Assembly: GCA_026391835.1 (NCBI GenBank)
Contig: JAPLDF010000041.1
Span: forward strand, 124,001 to 188,000
Reading direction: 5' to 3'
Source: Bacteroidota bacterium
GTDB lineage: Bacteria > Bacteroidota > Bacteroidia > Bacteroidales > FEN-979
DNA: 64,000 nt
The position numbers and the translations under genes are program-made. Below are positions 47,356 through 56,190 of the stretch, piece after piece. Below the pieces are notes generated by a model. That model had not been told where the DNA came from and did not search any database. It was given only the letters and a program-made list of their open reading frames with translations. Position 1 is the first letter of the stretch, and each line of letters opens with the position of its first letter.

Positions 47356-47501
47356 AATGCAGACAATGCAGGCAATGCAAACAATGATGACAGTGTAGAG
47401 AAGTTAGAAAAGGCAAAAAAAGACAATATTAATGAAGTTTTGACAGGGTTTTCATTGCTTTCATTCGTTCCATTGCCTGCATTGTATGCATTGTTTTCAT
47501 T
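47356..47501. repeat. Two mirrored arrays of a degenerate 9-bp repeat
   Basis: Left array, 47356-47391: four plus-strand units AATGCAGAC, AATGCAGGC, AATGCAAAC, AATGATGAC. Right array, 47448-47501: six units on the opposite strand, read in reverse complement as AATGAAAAC, AATGCATAC, AATGCAGGC, AATGGAACG, AATGAAAGC, AATGAAAAC. The arms can pair imperfectly into a long hairpin round a 56-base AT-rich core. This accounts for most of the gene-free gap between folE and the Bax-inhibitor gene. No transposase or terminal repeats were seen. Confidence 0.75.
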
Positions 47502-47538
47502 GATAAATTGATTTATTAATTTAAAAGGAGAACAGGTT

Positions 47539-48276
47539 ATGTTTGAACAAACAAATAACAGAGGATCTTTTAGCATGCAACCGGGCACACAGGATGCCGC
47601 CGTTGCAAAATCATTTATGACACAGGTATTCAGTTGGATGACACTGGCCATGTTTGTAACTGCTGTTACGGCATACTGGTTTAGCTCCTCCGACTCGCTG
47701 ATGAGCAGTTTAAGAAATGTTGAAACCGGCGGTATGACCGGGTTGGGCTGGATTGTCACCCTTGCGCCAATCGGGTTTGTTTTGCTGATGTCTTTCGGGT
47801 TTCAACGACTTTCACCTGCCATTCTGACACTTTTATTCATCTCCTTTTCCGTGCTGATGGGTATGAGCATGAGCTTCATCTTACTTGTTTATACAGCCGC
47901 CTCGGTGTATAAAACCTTTGCAATTACTGCTGCAATGTTTGGCATCATGGCAGTAACCGGGTATACCACAAAAACCGATCTGACCAAATTCGGGTCCATT
48001 ATGATGATGGGGATGGTTGGACTCATGGTTGCGATGCTTGTGAATTTTTTCATGCAAAGCGGTACCATGGACTATATCATCAGCGTTATTGGCGTTTTAA
48101 TTTTCACCGGTTTAACCGCCTATGACGTGCAGCGCCTGAAGAGGATGGGTGCAGGTGCGGGCGAATATGGGGAAGCCAATTCAAGGAAACTGAGTATTCT
48201 CGGTGCCTTAACCCTTTATCTCGACTTCATCAACCTGTTTATGTTCCTGCTGAGATTCCTGGGAGACCGAAAATAA
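47539..48276 (+). CDS. Bax inhibitor-1/YccA-family membrane protein
   Basis: A 245-residue protein with about seven transmembrane helices, family BI-1 (UPF0005). Marks are SFMTQVFSWMTLAMFVTAVTAY near the N-terminus and LTAYDVQRLKRM followed by the final helix LTLYLDFINLFMFLLRFLG. Bacterial members are thought to be pH-sensitive ion (Ca2+) leak channels or to interact with FtsH. An AAAGGAG ribosome site lies 10 bases ahead of the ATG, stronger than usual for this phylum. Confidence 0.93.
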   Translation: MFEQTNNRGSFSMQPGTQDAAVAKSFMTQVFSWMTLAMFVTAVTAYWFSSSDSLMSSLRNVETGGMTGLGWIVTLAPIGFVLLMSFGFQRLSPAILTLLFISFSVLMGMSMSFILLVYTAASVYKTFAITAAMFGIMAVTGYTTKTDLTKFGSIMMMGMVGLMVAMLVNFFMQSGTMDYIISVIGVLIFTGLTAYDVQRLKRMGAGAGEYGEANSRKLSILGALTLYLDFINLFMFLLRFLGDRK

Positions 48277-48303
48277 ATAAAGAACCGGCAAAATAGTGAA
48301 ATT

Positions 48304-49179
48304 ATGAAAGCATATGTATTCCCCGGGCAGGGGGCACAGTTTGTAGGCATGGGCAAGGATTTGTATGACAACTCCCCGCTGGCAAAAGAGATGTTTGAAA
48401 AAGCAAATGATATTCTTGGATTCCGCATCACCGACCTGATGTTTTCAGGCACTGATGAAGATCTCAGACAGACGAAAGTTACACAACCTGCAATTTTCCT
48501 GCATTCCGTGATTCTGGCTGCCACCCTTGGCGACAGCTTCACACCGGATATGGTGGCTGGTCACTCGCTTGGTGAATTTTCAGCACTTGTCGCAGGTAAG
48601 GCACTCTCCTTTGAAGACGGGCTTCGCCTGGTTTCAGCCAGGGCACAGGCCATGCAGAAGGCCTGTGAAAAGGAACCCTCCACCATGGCGGCAATCCTGG
48701 GGTTGGAGGATGCCAGAGTTGAGGAGATTTGTAAATCCATAGATGAAATTGTTGTCCCGGCAAATTACAATAGTCCCGGGCAACTTGTAATTTCCGGCAG
48801 CATAAAAGGGATAGAAGTCGCCTGTGAACAGCTTAAAGCTGCAGGGGCCCGCCGTGCGCTGCCGCTCAAGGTAGGAGGAGCATTTCACTCACCGCTGATG
48901 GAACCTGCACGGGTGGAACTTGCAAAAGCCATTGATGCAACCCCGATTAACACCCCAATTTGTCCGATATACCAGAATGCAACCGGTCTGCGTGTTACCG
49001 ATCCTGCACAAATCAGGCAGAACCTCATCGACCAATTGACTGCCCCGGTACTCTGGACCCAGATCATTCAACATATGATCGCCGACGGTGCTGACAATTT
49101 TGTGGAGGTAGGCCCCGGCAATGTGTTGCAGGGCCTTATCCTGAAGATTGGCAAGGATGTCACTGTCTCAGGTGCATGA
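48304..49179 (+). CDS. fabD: Malonyl-CoA-acyl carrier protein transacylase
   Basis: Loads malonyl groups onto ACP for fatty-acid synthesis. The oxyanion-hole motif FPGQGAQ is at the start, the nucleophile Ser in GHSLGEFSAL, the substrate Arg in SARAQAMQ and the catalytic His in GGAFHSPLM. 291 residues. Convergent with rfbB, with a hairpin between them. Confidence 0.97.
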   Translation: MKAYVFPGQGAQFVGMGKDLYDNSPLAKEMFEKANDILGFRITDLMFSGTDEDLRQTKVTQPAIFLHSVILAATLGDSFTPDMVAGHSLGEFSALVAGKALSFEDGLRLVSARAQAMQKACEKEPSTMAAILGLEDARVEEICKSIDEIVVPANYNSPGQLVISGSIKGIEVACEQLKAAGARRALPLKVGGAFHSPLMEPARVELAKAIDATPINTPICPIYQNATGLRVTDPAQIRQNLIDQLTAPVLWTQIIQHMIADGADNFVEVGPGNVLQGLILKIGKDVTVSGA

Positions 49180-49185
49180 TCCATG

Positions 49186-49209
49186 GGAGACGCACCAACG
49201 TGCGTCTCC
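49186..49209. repeat. Perfect 10-bp inverted repeat (REP-like or terminator)
   Basis: GGAGACGCAC (49186-49195), loop CAAC, GTGCGTCTCC (49200-49209), in the 37-base gap between convergent fabD and rfbB. GC-rich against an AT-rich background and with no U-run on either strand. It could be a dispersed palindromic repeat or a terminator-like stem. Confidence 0.65.
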
Positions 49210-49216
49210 GCACTGA

Positions 49217-50266
49217 TTATCTTTTGGTATATTGTTTATCGTAGTATTTCTGGTAATCGCCGGTGGTTACATTTTTCATCCATTCTTCATTGGCGAGGTA
49301 CCATTCTACAGTTTTCTCCAGGCCCTCGGCGAACTGCAGGCTGGGTTTCCAGGCAAGTTCTCTCTGGATCTTGGCTGAATCAATGGCATACCGCAAATCA
49401 TGACCGGCGCGGTCTTTTACATAGGTTATGAGGTTTGCAGAAGTACCTGCCGAGCGCTTGAGTTTACGGTCCATGATCTCACACAGCAGCTGGATCAGGT
49501 CGATATTCTTCCATTCATTGTGTCCCCCGATATTGTATGTTTCAGCAATCTTACCCTCATGATAGATCAGGTCGATGGCGTTTGCATGGTCTTCAACATA
49601 TAGCCAGTCACGGATGTTTTCACCCTTTCCATAAACCGGAACCAGCTTATTGTTTTTAATGTTGTGAATTGCCAGCGGAATCAATTTTTCAGGGAACTGG
49701 AAAGGGCCGTAGTTGTTTGAACAATTGGAAATCACCGTCGGGAGGCCATAGGTGTGGTTATAGGCTCTTACAAGATGGTCGGAACTGGCCTTTGAGGCAG
49801 AATAAGGACTGCGGGGATCGTATGCGGTATCTTCGTAGAAAAAGCCTGTTGCTCCAAGGGAACCATATACCTCATCAGTAGAGATGTGGTAAAACCTTTT
49901 ATCGGTATAATCCTCCCAGATCACGCGGGCTGCATTCAGCAGGTTTACCGTGCCTAAAATATTGGCGTAAATAAATTCCATCGGGCTGCTTATGGACCGG
50001 TCAACATGCGATTCTGCGGCAAGGTGAATGACACCGTCGAAACGATATTTTTTAAAGAGCGCCTTCATGAGTTCACCGGCAGTGATATCCGCTTTGACAA
50101 ATTCATAATTGGGCTCGTTTTCAATATCCCGCAGGTTGGCCAGGTTTCCTGCATAAGTCAGGTTGTCGAGGTTTACAATTTTGTAATCAGGGTATTTTTT
50201 CACAAACCTGCGAACAACATGGGAGCCGATGAACCCGGCACCCCCGGTGATTAAGATTGTTTTCAT
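49217..50266 (-). CDS. rfbB: dTDP-glucose 4,6-dehydratase
   Basis: Converts dTDP-glucose to dTDP-4-keto-6-deoxyglucose, precursor of rhamnose and other deoxysugars. NAD motif GGAGFIGSHVV, HLAAESHVDRS, the Thr/Tyr/Lys catalytic set (STDEVYG; YSASKAS) and NCSNNYGP are all present. 349 residues. The other rml genes (rmlA, C, D) are not in the window. 44 bases downstream of galE. Confidence 0.96.
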   Translation of the reverse strand: MKTILITGGAGFIGSHVVRRFVKKYPDYKIVNLDNLTYAGNLANLRDIENEPNYEFVKADITAGELMKALFKKYRFDGVIHLAAESHVDRSISSPMEFIYANILGTVNLLNAARVIWEDYTDKRFYHISTDEVYGSLGATGFFYEDTAYDPRSPYSASKASSDHLVRAYNHTYGLPTVISNCSNNYGPFQFPEKLIPLAIHNIKNNKLVPVYGKGENIRDWLYVEDHANAIDLIYHEGKIAETYNIGGHNEWKNIDLIQLLCEIMDRKLKRSAGTSANLITYVKDRAGHDLRYAIDSAKIQRELAWKPSLQFAEGLEKTVEWYLANEEWMKNVTTGDYQKYYDKQYTKR

Positions 50267-50310
50267 AAATTACTTTTTTCTTGCTTAACTACTTAGATAT
50301 CACTATTTCG

Positions 50311-51330
50311 CTATTTCTTTTTTGCCAGTGCCAGCTCCCACTTCCATGCCGAACGGGTCATTTCATCCAGGTTCTTTTCAGCTTTCCATCCCAGCTCCCT
50401 GTTTGCAAAATCTGTATCAGCCCATACCTTAACGATGTCGCCGGGGCGCCGTTCCTTAATTTCGTAGTTCAGTTTTACCCCGGAGGTTTGTTCGAACGAT
50501 TTGATCACCTCCATGACGGAAAAGCCATTGCCTGTTCCAAGGTTAAACACCTCCACGTCCTTTTTGCATTTTTCGCCGGTAAGACGTTCCACGGCAATAA
50601 CATGGGCCCTGGCCAGGTCAACCACATGAATGTAATCACGAATGGCGGTGCCGTCAGGGGTGTCATAATCATCTCCCCAAACCCGTAAAAACGGTCGTTT
50701 CCCGATTGCAGTCTGTGTAATATAAGGCATAAGACAATTGGGAACACCCAGGGGAAGTTCGCCGATAAAGGCCGATTCATGCGCCCCGATGGGATTGAAA
50801 TACCTGAGCAGGATCCCGCGGATGCTGGTACTCAGGCTGGTATCGGTAATGATCTCTTCACAGATTTGCTTTGTATTTCCATAAGGAGAAGCGGCTTTTT
50901 GCACAGGAGTGTCCTCCCTGGCCGGAAGCTGGTCAGGTTGCCCGTATACCGTGCAGGATGAAGAAAACACGATATCCCGGATGTTGTTGTCGGTCATGCC
51001 CTGGAGGATATTTACCAGCGACAGCAGGTTGTTCCTGTAGTACATCAGGGGAAATTCAACTGATTCGCCCACGGCCTTGAACGCTGCAAAATGGATGACG
51101 GCCCGAATGTCGCTGTGTAATTTGAAAAAGGCGGAGGTCATCTCAGGATCGGTCAGGTCAAATTTTTCGAAAAGAGGTTTCTTTCCTGAAATTTTTGCAA
51201 TATTGTCGAGGACATCAATGGTTGAGTTGGAAAGGTTGTCGACAATAATCACCTCAAACCCCTTCGCCTGAAGCTCAACAACGGTATGGGACCCTATATA
51301 ACCTGTTCCTCCTGTAACTAAAATTTTCAT
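50311..51330 (-). CDS. galE: UDP-glucose 4-epimerase
   Basis: Interconverts UDP-glucose and UDP-galactose (possibly N-acetyl forms). NAD motif GGTGYIGSHTV, SSSCTVYG with catalytic Ser/Thr, YGNTK for Tyr and Lys, and ILLRYFNPIGAH are typical. 339 residues. Lies between the wbp-like genes and rfbB, all minus strand; bases 51331-51424 hold no gene. Confidence 0.94.
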   Translation of the reverse strand: MKILVTGGTGYIGSHTVVELQAKGFEVIIVDNLSNSTIDVLDNIAKISGKKPLFEKFDLTDPEMTSAFFKLHSDIRAVIHFAAFKAVGESVEFPLMYYRNNLLSLVNILQGMTDNNIRDIVFSSSCTVYGQPDQLPAREDTPVQKAASPYGNTKQICEEIITDTSLSTSIRGILLRYFNPIGAHESAFIGELPLGVPNCLMPYITQTAIGKRPFLRVWGDDYDTPDGTAIRDYIHVVDLARAHVIAVERLTGEKCKKDVEVFNLGTGNGFSVMEVIKSFEQTSGVKLNYEIKERRPGDIVKVWADTDFANRELGWKAEKNLDEMTRSAWKWELALAKKK

Positions 51331-51424
51331 AAAAACCCTTTTTTAAGATGAATCCCTAAAAACACATGCAAGTTAATGAATATCCCAGAATGCAATCCGA
51401 ATTAAAACACAGAAATATTTGCCG

Positions 51425-52420
51425 TCAGGCCTTTTTAGCGATCGTTTTCAGGATAGGGTGGAAATCACCGGTCAACCCAATCGGTTCGGTGTTCCGGATA
51501 TGGTAGACAATGTTGATGCTCTGTTTGGCATCCTGCAGACCAAATCCACGGCCGGCAAGAATTTCACGGTAAACCTCCGTATGAAGATCAGTGAATCCAT
51601 CGCTGAATTCAATTTCCTGGTCCCCCATCAGCAGCGAGCGGTATGTTCTTTTACCCGATTTGCGCACATCTTCGGGAATATCGTTGTAATCAATACTTAA
51701 GAACCACCGGATGTTCGCATGTTCAAGTTTCAGCAACCCGCCTGCCTTGGTGTCGTCCAGGACATGCACAATGTTCTCTTTCATTTTCCCGAAAACCCAG
51801 GTAAGCATATCAAAGAAGTGAACCCCGATGTTTGTCGCGATACCGCCCGATTTTGACACATCCCCTTTCCAGGACCGGTAGTACCAGTTTCCACGCGAAG
51901 TGATATAGGTAAGATCGAGGTCATAAACCTTGTCCTTCGGTCCATTTTGTACAAGTTCACGCAAGGCCTTTATTGAAGGATGAAGCCGCAGCTGAAGTAT
52001 TGTATACACCTTTTTCCCGGTTTCACTCTCTATTTTTCCCAGGGCTTCAAGATTCCATGGATTTAGCACAATAGGTTTTTCGCAGATGGCATGGGCATCG
52101 TTTCGCAACGCCAGGCGGATATGCGAATCGTGCATGTAGTTTGGCGAGCAGATGCTCACGTAATCAACCTTCCTGTCGCTCAGTTGCTTTTTGGAAAGTG
52201 CCAGCCTGCGCAACTTGTCAAGGTGCCTGTCGAACCGCTCTGGTTCAATGAAAAAATCTGCATGTGGAAAATAACTGTCCATTACTCCCACGCCATCGTA
52301 TGGATCGAGGGCACAGACGAGCTGGTTTCCCGTATCTTTAATGGCCTTCATATGCCGGGGAGCGATGTAGCCGGCAGCGCCAATCAGCGCAAAATTAACG
52401 GGTTTGTGCGTTTCTGTCAT
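51425..52420 (-). CDS. wbpB: WbpB/WlbA-type UDP-GlcNAc-uronate 3-dehydrogenase
   Basis: Gfo/Idh/MocA-family oxidoreductase, 331 residues. The Rossmann motif is GAAGYIAPRHMKAI and the catalytic Lys lies in ICEKPIVL. The stretches ILQLRLHPSI, ITSRGNWYYRSWKGD and GGIATNIGVHFFDML are those of WbpB/WlbA, which oxidises C3 of UDP-N-acetylglucosaminuronic acid. The acetyltransferase and aminotransferase for the next steps lie immediately upstream on the same strand, which supports the specific name. Confidence 0.88.
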   Translation of the reverse strand: MTETHKPVNFALIGAAGYIAPRHMKAIKDTGNQLVCALDPYDGVGVMDSYFPHADFFIEPERFDRHLDKLRRLALSKKQLSDRKVDYVSICSPNYMHDSHIRLALRNDAHAICEKPIVLNPWNLEALGKIESETGKKVYTILQLRLHPSIKALRELVQNGPKDKVYDLDLTYITSRGNWYYRSWKGDVSKSGGIATNIGVHFFDMLTWVFGKMKENIVHVLDDTKAGGLLKLEHANIRWFLSIDYNDIPEDVRKSGKRTYRSLLMGDQEIEFSDGFTDLHTEVYREILAGRGFGLQDAKQSINIVYHIRNTEPIGLTGDFHPILKTIAKKA

Positions 52421-52429
52421 GGAATATTC

Positions 52430-53008
52430 TCAAAGTTTGATGACTTTTCCTTCTTTTGTGAGTTCGTATTTATCATGGCTTTCGGGACATTCCGCGATAT
52501 TGTTTTCATCAAAATGCAGCCGATGACCGTATTCGCTCATCCAGCCAACATGGCGACCGGGATTTCCAACGATCAGTGCGAAGGGTGGAACATCTTTGGT
52601 AACGACAGCACCCGCCCCGATGAAGGCGAATTCGCCAATTTCATTGCCGCAGACGATGGTGGCATTTGCACCAATGGAGGCCCCGCGCCGAACGTGGGTT
52701 GCCTGGTACTGATCTTTCCGCAATATGTGACTTCTGGGATTGATCACATTTGTAAACACCATGGACGGGCCAAGAAAAACATCGTCATCGCAGATCACCC
52801 CGGTGTAGATTGAAACGTTGTTCTGAACTTTCACATTCCGGCCGAGTACGACATCGGGCGAGATGACGACGTTTTGTCCAAGATTGCAATTTTCGCCGAT
52901 CTCGCATCCCTTCATTATATGGGTAAAATGCCAGATTTTGGTTCCCTTTCCAATTTTGCATCCTTCATCAATGATGGCCGATTCGTGGGCAAAATAGCTC
53001 GATTCCAT
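52430..53008 (-). CDS. wbpD: WbpD/WlbB-type N-acetyltransferase
   Basis: Left-handed beta-helix acetyltransferase, 192 residues, that acetylates the 3-amino sugar nucleotide. Hexapeptide repeats are visible throughout (KIGKGTKIWHFTHIM, CEIGENCNLGQNVVIS, ASIGANATIVCGNEIG). ATG at 53008 follows the aminotransferase stop by two bases; a TTG at 53014 overlapping that stop is the alternative. It sits 9 bases upstream of wbpB. Confidence 0.9.
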   Translation of the reverse strand: MESSYFAHESAIIDEGCKIGKGTKIWHFTHIMKGCEIGENCNLGQNVVISPDVVLGRNVKVQNNVSIYTGVICDDDVFLGPSMVFTNVINPRSHILRKDQYQATHVRRGASIGANATIVCGNEIGEFAFIGAGAVVTKDVPPFALIVGNPGRHVGWMSEYGHRLHFDENNIAECPESHDKYELTKEGKVIKL

Positions 53009-53010
53009 AA

Positions 53011-54141
53011 TCAACGGTTTAAAAAATCAAGGACATTGCTGGTTATGTATGTAAGTTGCTCCTGGTCGAGTTCAGTATGCATCGGCAGGGAAAAGACAGT
53101 TTCGGAAAGTTGCTCAGTTACCGGGAAATCTCCCGGCTTGTAGCGTGAATCCAGGTATGCCTTCTGCATGTGAAGTGGTACCGGGTAATAGATCATGGCA
53201 GGAATTTCTTTGGAGGTGAGGAATTCGATCAAAGCCTTCCTGTCGGTATTTTTAGTGACCAGCGTGTACTGGTGGAACACGTGTGTTGATTTTGCATACC
53301 GTTCGGGGGTATTCAGTTTGGGATGACTTGCGAATGCCTTGTCATAAAAGTCGGCAGCAGCCCGCCGTTTGGCGGCATATTCATCAAGCAGCGCAAGCTT
53401 CACGTTCAGTACGGCAGCCTGGATGCTGTCGAGCCTGGAGTTGACACCAACATAATCATGATAATAGCGTACTGTCATCCCATGGTTCACCACTACGCGC
53501 ATTTGCTTGGCAAGTTCATCATCATTTGTAAAGATGGCACCGCCATCACCATAACATCCCAGGTTTTTTGACGGGAAAAAGGAAGTACAGCCGATATGGC
53601 CGATGGTGCCTGCCTTTTTACTTGTGCCGTCGGTGAAGAAATAGTCTGACCCGATGGCCTGGCAGTTGTCCTCGATCACGAAAAGGTTATGTTTTTCGGC
53701 GATTTCCATAATTTCCTCCATCGGGGCAGCCTGGCCGAAAAGGTGAACCGGTACAATTGCCCGGGTTTTTGGCGTGATGGCACGCCGGATTGCTTCAGGA
53801 TCGATGTTGAAAGTACCGGGATCCACATCGACCAAAACCGGTGTCAGTTTTAACAATGCAATAACTTCGGCTGTCGCTATGAAGGTGAAGGATGTCGTAA
53901 TCACTTCATCACCGGGCTTCAGGCTCAGGGCCATCATGGATACCTGGAGGGCATCGGTTCCGTTGGCACAGGGAATGACATGTTTAACACCGAGATACTG
54001 TTCCAGGCTTTTTTGAAAATTCTGGACTGCCGGGCCATTGATAAATGCACAGGAATCAATTACCTCCTGGATTCCCTTGTCAATTTCAGTTTTGATTTTG
54101 AGGTACTGACTGCGCAAGTCGACCATCTGCAATTTCTTCAT
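53011..54141 (-). CDS. wbpE: WbpE/WlbC-type DegT aminotransferase
   Basis: PLP-dependent sugar aminotransferase, 376 residues, expected to aminate the 3-keto sugar nucleotide. The N-terminus MVDLRSQYLKIKTEID, IPCANGTDALQVSM, EDNCQAIGS and the PLP Lys in FFPSKNLGCYGDGG are characteristic. The Porphyromonas PorR protein, needed for anchoring T9SS cargo, belongs to this group. A -7 box TAACTTTG (minus, 54186-54179) lies just upstream, so this is probably the first gene of the wbpE-D-B set. Confidence 0.9.
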   Translation of the reverse strand: MKKLQMVDLRSQYLKIKTEIDKGIQEVIDSCAFINGPAVQNFQKSLEQYLGVKHVIPCANGTDALQVSMMALSLKPGDEVITTSFTFIATAEVIALLKLTPVLVDVDPGTFNIDPEAIRRAITPKTRAIVPVHLFGQAAPMEEIMEIAEKHNLFVIEDNCQAIGSDYFFTDGTSKKAGTIGHIGCTSFFPSKNLGCYGDGGAIFTNDDELAKQMRVVVNHGMTVRYYHDYVGVNSRLDSIQAAVLNVKLALLDEYAAKRRAAADFYDKAFASHPKLNTPERYAKSTHVFHQYTLVTKNTDRKALIEFLTSKEIPAMIYYPVPLHMQKAYLDSRYKPGDFPVTEQLSETVFSLPMHTELDQEQLTYITSNVLDFLNR

Positions 54142-54305
54142 CGTGATCAGGTTTTTGAGGTTACCACATTAATTTGCGCAAAGTTAAATAATATATCCAC
54201 CAATGTCGAACACCTTCCATCCAATCCGTGTTCTTTTGATAAAAAAAACCATCCTGATTTTGTAACTTTGACCATTGACTCCTAATTTTAAAACATACCT
54301 TCAAT

Positions 54306-54947
54306 ATGAAAAAATTTGCAGTTGTTTTATCCGGATGCGGTGTTTATGATGGTGCCGAGATCCATGAAGCCGTTCTCACCTTACTGGCCATTGACAAAGC
54401 CGGGGCATCGTACCAATGTTTTGCCCCTGATATCCTGCAACATCACGTGATCAACCATGTAAGCGGGAAAGAGACGCCGGAACAGCGGAATGTGCTGGTT
54501 GAAGCAGCACGTATCGCCAGGGGAAATATTAAACCACTCTCACTCTTCAGGGCTGGTGATTACGACGCACTCATCTTTCCCGGCGGGTTTGGTGCCGCCA
54601 AGAACCTATGCAACTGGGCAGTTAAAGGAGACAACTGTACCGTAAACCCTGATGTGGCGCGTGCTATCAAAGCCATGTTTGAAGCAGGAAAGCCTATTGG
54701 GGCCATGTGCATTGCCCCTGTCATCCTGGCCAAACTTTTCAAAGGCACCAATCTCACCACCGGAACCGATCCTTCATCAGGACATTTTATTGAAACGATG
54801 GGGAACGTTTACACAAAAACAAACCACGGTGAAGTAGTTATCGATAAGGCCAGGAAACTTTTCACTACACCATGCTATATGCTGGATGCAACCATTTCTC
54901 AAATCGCCGGTGGCACCGAGAATATCGTCCGGGAGATGATGAAGTAG
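54306..54947 (+). CDS. elbB: ElbB/ES1-family glyoxalase-like protein
   Basis: A 213-residue DJ-1/PfpI-superfamily protein of the ElbB (ES1) group. Marks: VVLSGCGVYDGAEIHEA at the start, FPGGFGAAKNLCNWA and the nucleophile elbow Cys in IGAMCIAPVI. Reported to have weak glyoxalase activity and loosely linked to isoprenoid synthesis. Divergent from wbpE; a -7 box TAACTTTG lies at 54263-54270. Confidence 0.93.
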   Translation: MKKFAVVLSGCGVYDGAEIHEAVLTLLAIDKAGASYQCFAPDILQHHVINHVSGKETPEQRNVLVEAARIARGNIKPLSLFRAGDYDALIFPGGFGAAKNLCNWAVKGDNCTVNPDVARAIKAMFEAGKPIGAMCIAPVILAKLFKGTNLTTGTDPSSGHFIETMGNVYTKTNHGEVVIDKARKLFTTPCYMLDATISQIAGGTENIVREMMK

Positions 54948-54991
54948 GCGGCATCGTGAACTTCAGGATTACACCCAACACCAATATTTGG

Positions 54992-55378
54992 TTATTTGGT
55001 GCCTGAAAATGTCGTCTGGGTGGCTCCGCTTATCAAGGTCATCGTGAGTGTGTTGTTGTCGTATAACCCGCTCAATGTACCACTTGCATCACTATAGGTA
55101 AGGATTATTTTCCCGTTTGAGCCATCGCTCAATTTTACACTGGGTATTGTTGGCATAGATTGTCCACCTGCTGTCCCGATCAAATTCACGGCAGTACTCG
55201 TAACCTTAACTACCTTGCAAGTTCCGCTAACCTGTCCCAAGCCGGGAACAACCCAGTATCCGGAGTACAACCCGGTGGTAGTTGTTGCATAATCAGGGCT
55301 TTCTGTGCTCTTTTTACATCCAAAACAAATCATCAGCATGATTACTGCAATGGATAAAATTTGTTTTTGTTTCATCAC
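54992..55378 (-). CDS. Small hypothetical lipoprotein
   Basis: A 128-residue protein with a signal peptide and lipobox ICFGC (lipid Cys21), a Ser/Thr-rich linker, and a body of short beta-strands (TGLYSGYWVVPG, GKIILTYSDASGTLSGLYDNNTL) that suggests a small beta-barrel or lipocalin-like fold. No recognised family. Bases 55379-55495 upstream hold nothing recognisable. Confidence 0.65.
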   Translation of the reverse strand: MMKQKQILSIAVIMLMICFGCKKSTESPDYATTTTGLYSGYWVVPGLGQVSGTCKVVKVTSTAVNLIGTAGGQSMPTIPSVKLSDGSNGKIILTYSDASGTLSGLYDNNTLTMTLISGATQTTFSGTK

Positions 55379-55495
55379 GTTTAATTTAATGACAGGTTTT
55401 TAAAACTACTTCATTATAAATTATCGGATTCCGGGACAACCTCCATTTTTGTTTTTGTAGAGGAGACACGTACTGTTCAGGCAATGCCGGTTTGG

Positions 55496-56104
55496 CTAAA
55501 ACTCATGATGGTATCCAATTGAAAATGTAACGGGTAACGGTTCACTGAAGCTGGAGAGGTTTGGATCGTTTTTCATGTTATCAACCTGATTTTTAAAATC
55601 ACTGCCATGAATTGGATAGTTCACATCCAGATCCAGCCCGTTTTTTTTGTGTCGGCCAAACATCAGTTCTAGGCCGATCCCGGGTGTAAACCCGTAAAAC
55701 ATCTTGTTATACTCGGTAGTACCTTCAACTGCGGTTCCGCCATTAACTCCATACATGATTTTTATATTTGGCCTGCAGGTATACCGGGAAGTGGAAGGCA
55801 GTATATGCCAGGTTGCGCCGGCATTCCAGCCAAATCCGAATAAATAGTACCCGCCCGATACAAATAATGAGACATATGGTACCGGAAGATAGGCAACCTT
55901 GACGCCTAACAAACCACCATAATCAAGCCCCAAACCAACTCCGAGGTCGAGATAATGGTTTTCGTACTGTTTGACAGGTGTCTTCTGAAGCGGGAAATTT
56001 TCAGAACTGGTCTGTCCATTTGCGAAAAAAGGTGTCAGGAGGATTTGCAATCCCAAGGCCGAACCGAGCAGGATTACAGTCAAAAAGTGATGGTGTATTT
56101 TCAT
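55496..56104 (-). CDS. Hypothetical outer-membrane beta-barrel protein
   Basis: A 202-residue protein with a signal peptide (cleavage near FANGQ) and alternating hydrophobic strands rich in Gly and aromatic residues (LDLGVGLGLDYGGLLGVKVAY, VSLFVSGGYYLFGFG), ending YHHEF with the terminal aromatic typical of outer-membrane barrels. No specific family or substrate recognised. Confidence 0.65.
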   Translation of the reverse strand: MKIHHHFLTVILLGSALGLQILLTPFFANGQTSSENFPLQKTPVKQYENHYLDLGVGLGLDYGGLLGVKVAYLPVPYVSLFVSGGYYLFGFGWNAGATWHILPSTSRYTCRPNIKIMYGVNGGTAVEGTTEYNKMFYGFTPGIGLELMFGRHKKNGLDLDVNYPIHGSDFKNQVDNMKNDPNLSSFSEPLPVTFSIGYHHEF

Positions 56105-56190
56105 GGCTGCTGATCTTATAACGTGAAATGTACATCCGTATATTACTGATCAATCGAAATAAAACACATCAGGCACTTAAAAAAGCATTT

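Noticed and set aside
47346-47759. 137-residue minus-strand frame covering the mirrored 9-bp repeats
   Set aside because: Its Asn/Gly-rich repeats are simply the 9-mers read in frame; the N-terminal part is antisense to the Bax-inhibitor gene and no start region is plausible.
54235-54270. Full promoter for elbB (TTTG at 54235, TAACTTTG at 54263)
   Set aside because: The -7 box is good, but the 24-base spacer is too long, so only the -7 element is mentioned with the gene.
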